Part shown: positions 6,755 to 8,307 of the stretch, piece after piece
Layout: the number at the start of each line of letters is the position of its first letter
Numbering within the stretch: position 1 is the first letter of the stretch
Assembly (NCBI GenBank): GCA_017998025.1
Contig: JAGODW010000052.1
Span: 1-8,307, forward strand
Reading direction: 5' to 3'
DNA from: Spirochaetales bacterium
Lineage (GTDB): Bacteria > Spirochaetota > Spirochaetia > DTKZ01
DNA: 8,307 bases
Made by a program: the position numbers and the translations under genes
Notes under the pieces: generated by a model
The model's input: only the letters and a program-made list of their open reading frames with translations
Database searches by the model: none
Told to the model about the DNA's origin: nothing

Positions 6755-7792
6755 ATGAAACGAGTCTTATTTCTTTTGCTGTCAGTAACCGTAATTCTAG
6801 GGGCTTTTGCGGCAGGCAAAGCAGAGACAGAGAAGGTGCCGCAGAAAGTGGTAATCTATGCTGCTCTGGATGAAAAAACCACCCATGAATTGGCAGCTGC
6901 CTTTAAAGAAAGTACAGGAATCGATGCAGAAGTGGCCCTTCAAATCGAACAGGCAGGTACGGTAGCTGCCAGGATTAAGACAGAAGCAGCCAACCCGCGG
7001 GCCGATGTATTCATCGGAGGGAATTCGAATTTCCATACGGAATTAGCCGCCGGGGGATTCCTGGAGAAGTATACGTCTCCTGTGGTGAAAGAAGTCGGGA
7101 TCGATCCTCAATTTATGGATCCGGACGGCTACTGGACAGGGTGGTACTTTGGTGCTCTGTGTCTACTGTACAATGAGAAACTCTACAACGAGAAGGTAAA
7201 ACCCCTGGGGATTGCTCCCCCCGCCACATGGGACGATCTTCTGAATCCTGTTTATAAGGGGCAGGTGATTGCTTCCAATCCAGCTACTACAGGAGGAGCG
7301 TACCTGATGGTGGCTGCACAAATTTTCCGGCTGGGAAGTGAAGAGGCTGGATTTGAGTATATCCGAAAACTACATTCCAATGTAGCTCAGTACACCAAAG
7401 GGGCGAATGGTTGTATTCCCCTCATTGCGCAGGGAGAAGCGATGGTGGGATTCGCCTGGGGACATGATACGTTAAAGCAAAAGGCTCAGGGGAATCTGCC
7501 GATTGTGGTTGTGTTTCCGAAGGATACGGGGTTTGAGATTGGGGCTGCTTCTATCCTGAAGGGAGCGCCGCACCTGGAATCTGCTAAAAAGTTTATCGAC
7601 TTCCTTTTAAGCACGAAAGCAGGAACGATCAATGCCCGAAATGGGTACCGATATCCGGTTCGATCCGGCGTAGAACTTCCTCCAGGCGTGCCGCCATTTG
7701 AGAGTCTGAAATTAGCCCCCTGGGACTTGAAGAAAGCGGCGGATAATGTAGATAAATGGAAGAAACAGTGGTCCGCTATTACCGGCATGTAA
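6755..7792 (+). CDS. AfuA-like periplasmic solute-binding protein of an ABC importer
   Basis: A 345-residue exported substrate receptor. The N-terminus has a Sec signal peptide: KR at 2-3, a hydrophobic core ~4-18, and likely cleavage near A19/A20. There is no lipobox cysteine, so it should be free in the periplasm. The mature part fits the AfuA/FbpA class: VVIYAALDE, ADVFIGGN (83-90), the GWYFGALCLLYNEK strand (129-142), PATWDDLLNP (156-165), GEAMVGFAW (227-235) and a late helix (~275-290). Members are often annotated as iron(III) binders, but the tyrosine pair expected after the GEAMVGF strand is absent; H237-D238 and, 23 residues later, E261 are present. As I recall, AfuA uses H205, D206 and E229, with identical spacing, to bind sugar phosphates. 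A strong AGAGGAGGAG (6741-6750) lies 4 bases before the ATG, giving much better translation signals than the regulator has. The permease gene follows. Confidence 0.88.
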   Translation: MKRVLFLLLSVTVILGAFAAGKAETEKVPQKVVIYAALDEKTTHELAAAFKESTGIDAEVALQIEQAGTVAARIKTEAANPRADVFIGGNSNFHTELAAGGFLEKYTSPVVKEVGIDPQFMDPDGYWTGWYFGALCLLYNEKLYNEKVKPLGIAPPATWDDLLNPVYKGQVIASNPATTGGAYLMVAAQIFRLGSEEAGFEYIRKLHSNVAQYTKGANGCIPLIAQGEAMVGFAWGHDTLKQKAQGNLPIVVVFPKDTGFEIGAASILKGAPHLESAKKFIDFLLSTKAGTINARNGYRYPVRSGVELPPGVPPFESLKLAPWDLKKAADNVDKWKKQWSAITGM

Positions 7793-7817
7793 TTGTGTAG
7801 AGAAAACTTTTCATATG

Positions 7818-7845
7818 CACCTGCGGTTCGCGAGTTCCGCAGGTG
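7818..7845 (+). repeat. Stem-loop between binding-protein and permease genes
   Basis: CACCTGCGG (7818-7826) pairs perfectly with CCGCAGGTG (7837-7845) around a 10-base loop, a nine-pair GC-rich hairpin 25 bp after the binding-protein stop and 26 bp before the permease ATG. The bases after it (TCTGTAAACC) are not a T-run, so it is not a standard intrinsic terminator. Known operons of this layout (for example malE-malF) use such hairpins to protect the upstream message or reduce readthrough, making more binding protein than permease. That role is inferred here. Confidence 0.7.
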
Positions 7846-7871
7846 TCTGTAAACCGATCTTAGGGGGATTC

Positions 7872-8307
7872 ATGAGTAAACAGGCGCGGGAGCCCGTATT
7901 ATTTCTGGTAATCTGGGTAGTTATCTTAAGTTTGGTAGTATTTGTCTTGTATCCTTCGATCCGGGTGTTCCTCTATCCTTCGGGAAAGGACTTTGTTTCT
8001 ATTTTGACAGATCCGCGGTACCAGAAATCCATTCTAAATAGCTTACAGATTGTGGTGCTCTCTACCCTTTCCGCTACGGTATTAGGATTTATCTATGCCT
8101 ATGCGATCACCCGAACGGATATTCCTTTACGAAAGTTTTTTAAGGGCATCAGTCTGCTCCCCCTTTTTTCTCCCCCATTTATGGTGGCTTTTAGTTATAT
8201 CATGCTGTTTGGTAGAAACGGCTTAATCACGTCCCAGTTGTTAGGGTTACAGGTAAACATCTTTGGATGGCATGGACTATGGTTTGCACAGACGGTTGCA
8301 TTTCTTC
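7872..8307 (+). CDS. ABC importer permease, AfuB/FbpB-like, 5' part only
   Basis: The first 145 codons of an inner-membrane transport protein that runs off the window. Hydrophobic segments are visible at about residues 8-27, 56-80 and 92-113, with another starting near 135. The segment beginning at NSLQIVVLS (56-64) followed by LLPLFSPPFMVAFSYIML (95-112) and GRNGLIT (114-120) is typical of FbpB/AfuB-type MetI-like permeases; many of these carry two fused permease domains in ~500-700 residues, but the length here cannot be seen. Translation starts at ATG 7872, preceded by AGGGGG (7862-7867) at about 4 bases. It follows the binding-protein gene by 79 bp, separated by the stem-loop, and should form the membrane channel for that receptor; an ATPase gene would be expected further downstream. 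Confidence 0.87.
   Translation, partial: MSKQAREPVLFLVIWVVILSLVVFVLYPSIRVFLYPSGKDFVSILTDPRYQKSILNSLQIVVLSTLSATVLGFIYAYAITRTDIPLRKFFKGISLLPLFSPPFMVAFSYIMLFGRNGLITSQLLGLQVNIFGWHGLWFAQTVAFL

Noticed and set aside
6247..6819. 190-codon open frame on the - strand across the regulator gene
   Set aside because: It is antisense to conserved LacI-family motifs and the binding-protein start, has no recognisable domain, and is best seen as a shadow.
6755..6840. Lipoprotein signal on the binding protein, common in spirochaetes
   Set aside because: There is no cysteine near the cleavage region; the first cysteine is residue 136.
7802..7812. GAAAACTTTTC palindrome after the binding-protein stop, resembling a second LacI operator
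   Set aside because: It has odd symmetry and lacks the central CG and the TG...CA ends of the site at 5637; it is A/T-rich enough to arise by chance.

Overview
The window reads as ordinary bacterial chromosome of roughly balanced base composition. The gene set points most plausibly to a spirochaete of the Treponema/Spirochaeta type: a PPi-type phosphofructokinase, a large single-chain NAD-type glutamate dehydrogenase of about 950 residues, and an AfuA/AfuB-like ABC importer. The taxonomy is an inference from protein character, not from a marker gene. No mobile elements, CRISPR arrays, RNA genes or broken genes were seen.

Layout. (1) Positions 2-3250, + strand: the 3' end of an aspartate/glutamate racemase, then 12 bp later an NAD-type glutamate dehydrogenase, probably one amino-acid-metabolism transcript whose promoter lies outside the window. 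(2) Positions 3319-5587, - strand: a ComEC-like metallo-beta-lactamase-fold hydrolase followed by a phosphofructokinase with PPi-type active-site signatures, probably co-transcribed leftward and convergent with the dehydrogenase. (3) Positions 5588-5665: a compact divergent control region. Two sigma70-type promoters point away from each other and interlock, and a perfect LacI-family operator (TGAAAACGCTTTCA) sits on the rightward start site. (4) Positions 5666-8307, + strand: a LacI-family repressor, a periplasmic solute-binding protein and the start of its permease, which runs off the window.

How it fits together. The rightward operon looks like an autoregulated uptake system. The binding protein belongs to the family usually labelled 'iron(III)', but it lacks the adjacent tyrosine pair of ferric binders. 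It carries a His-Asp pair (H237, D238) and a Glu (E261) spaced as I recall for the sugar-phosphate binder AfuA. A LacI-type regulator and a neighbouring phosphofructokinase make a phosphorylated-sugar substrate more likely than iron. The leftward promoter would start RNA only about three bases before the hydrolase start codon, giving an almost leaderless mRNA. Because the two promoters overlap, RNA polymerase should not occupy both at once, so the repressor may indirectly switch transcription between import and the hydrolase/phosphofructokinase pair.
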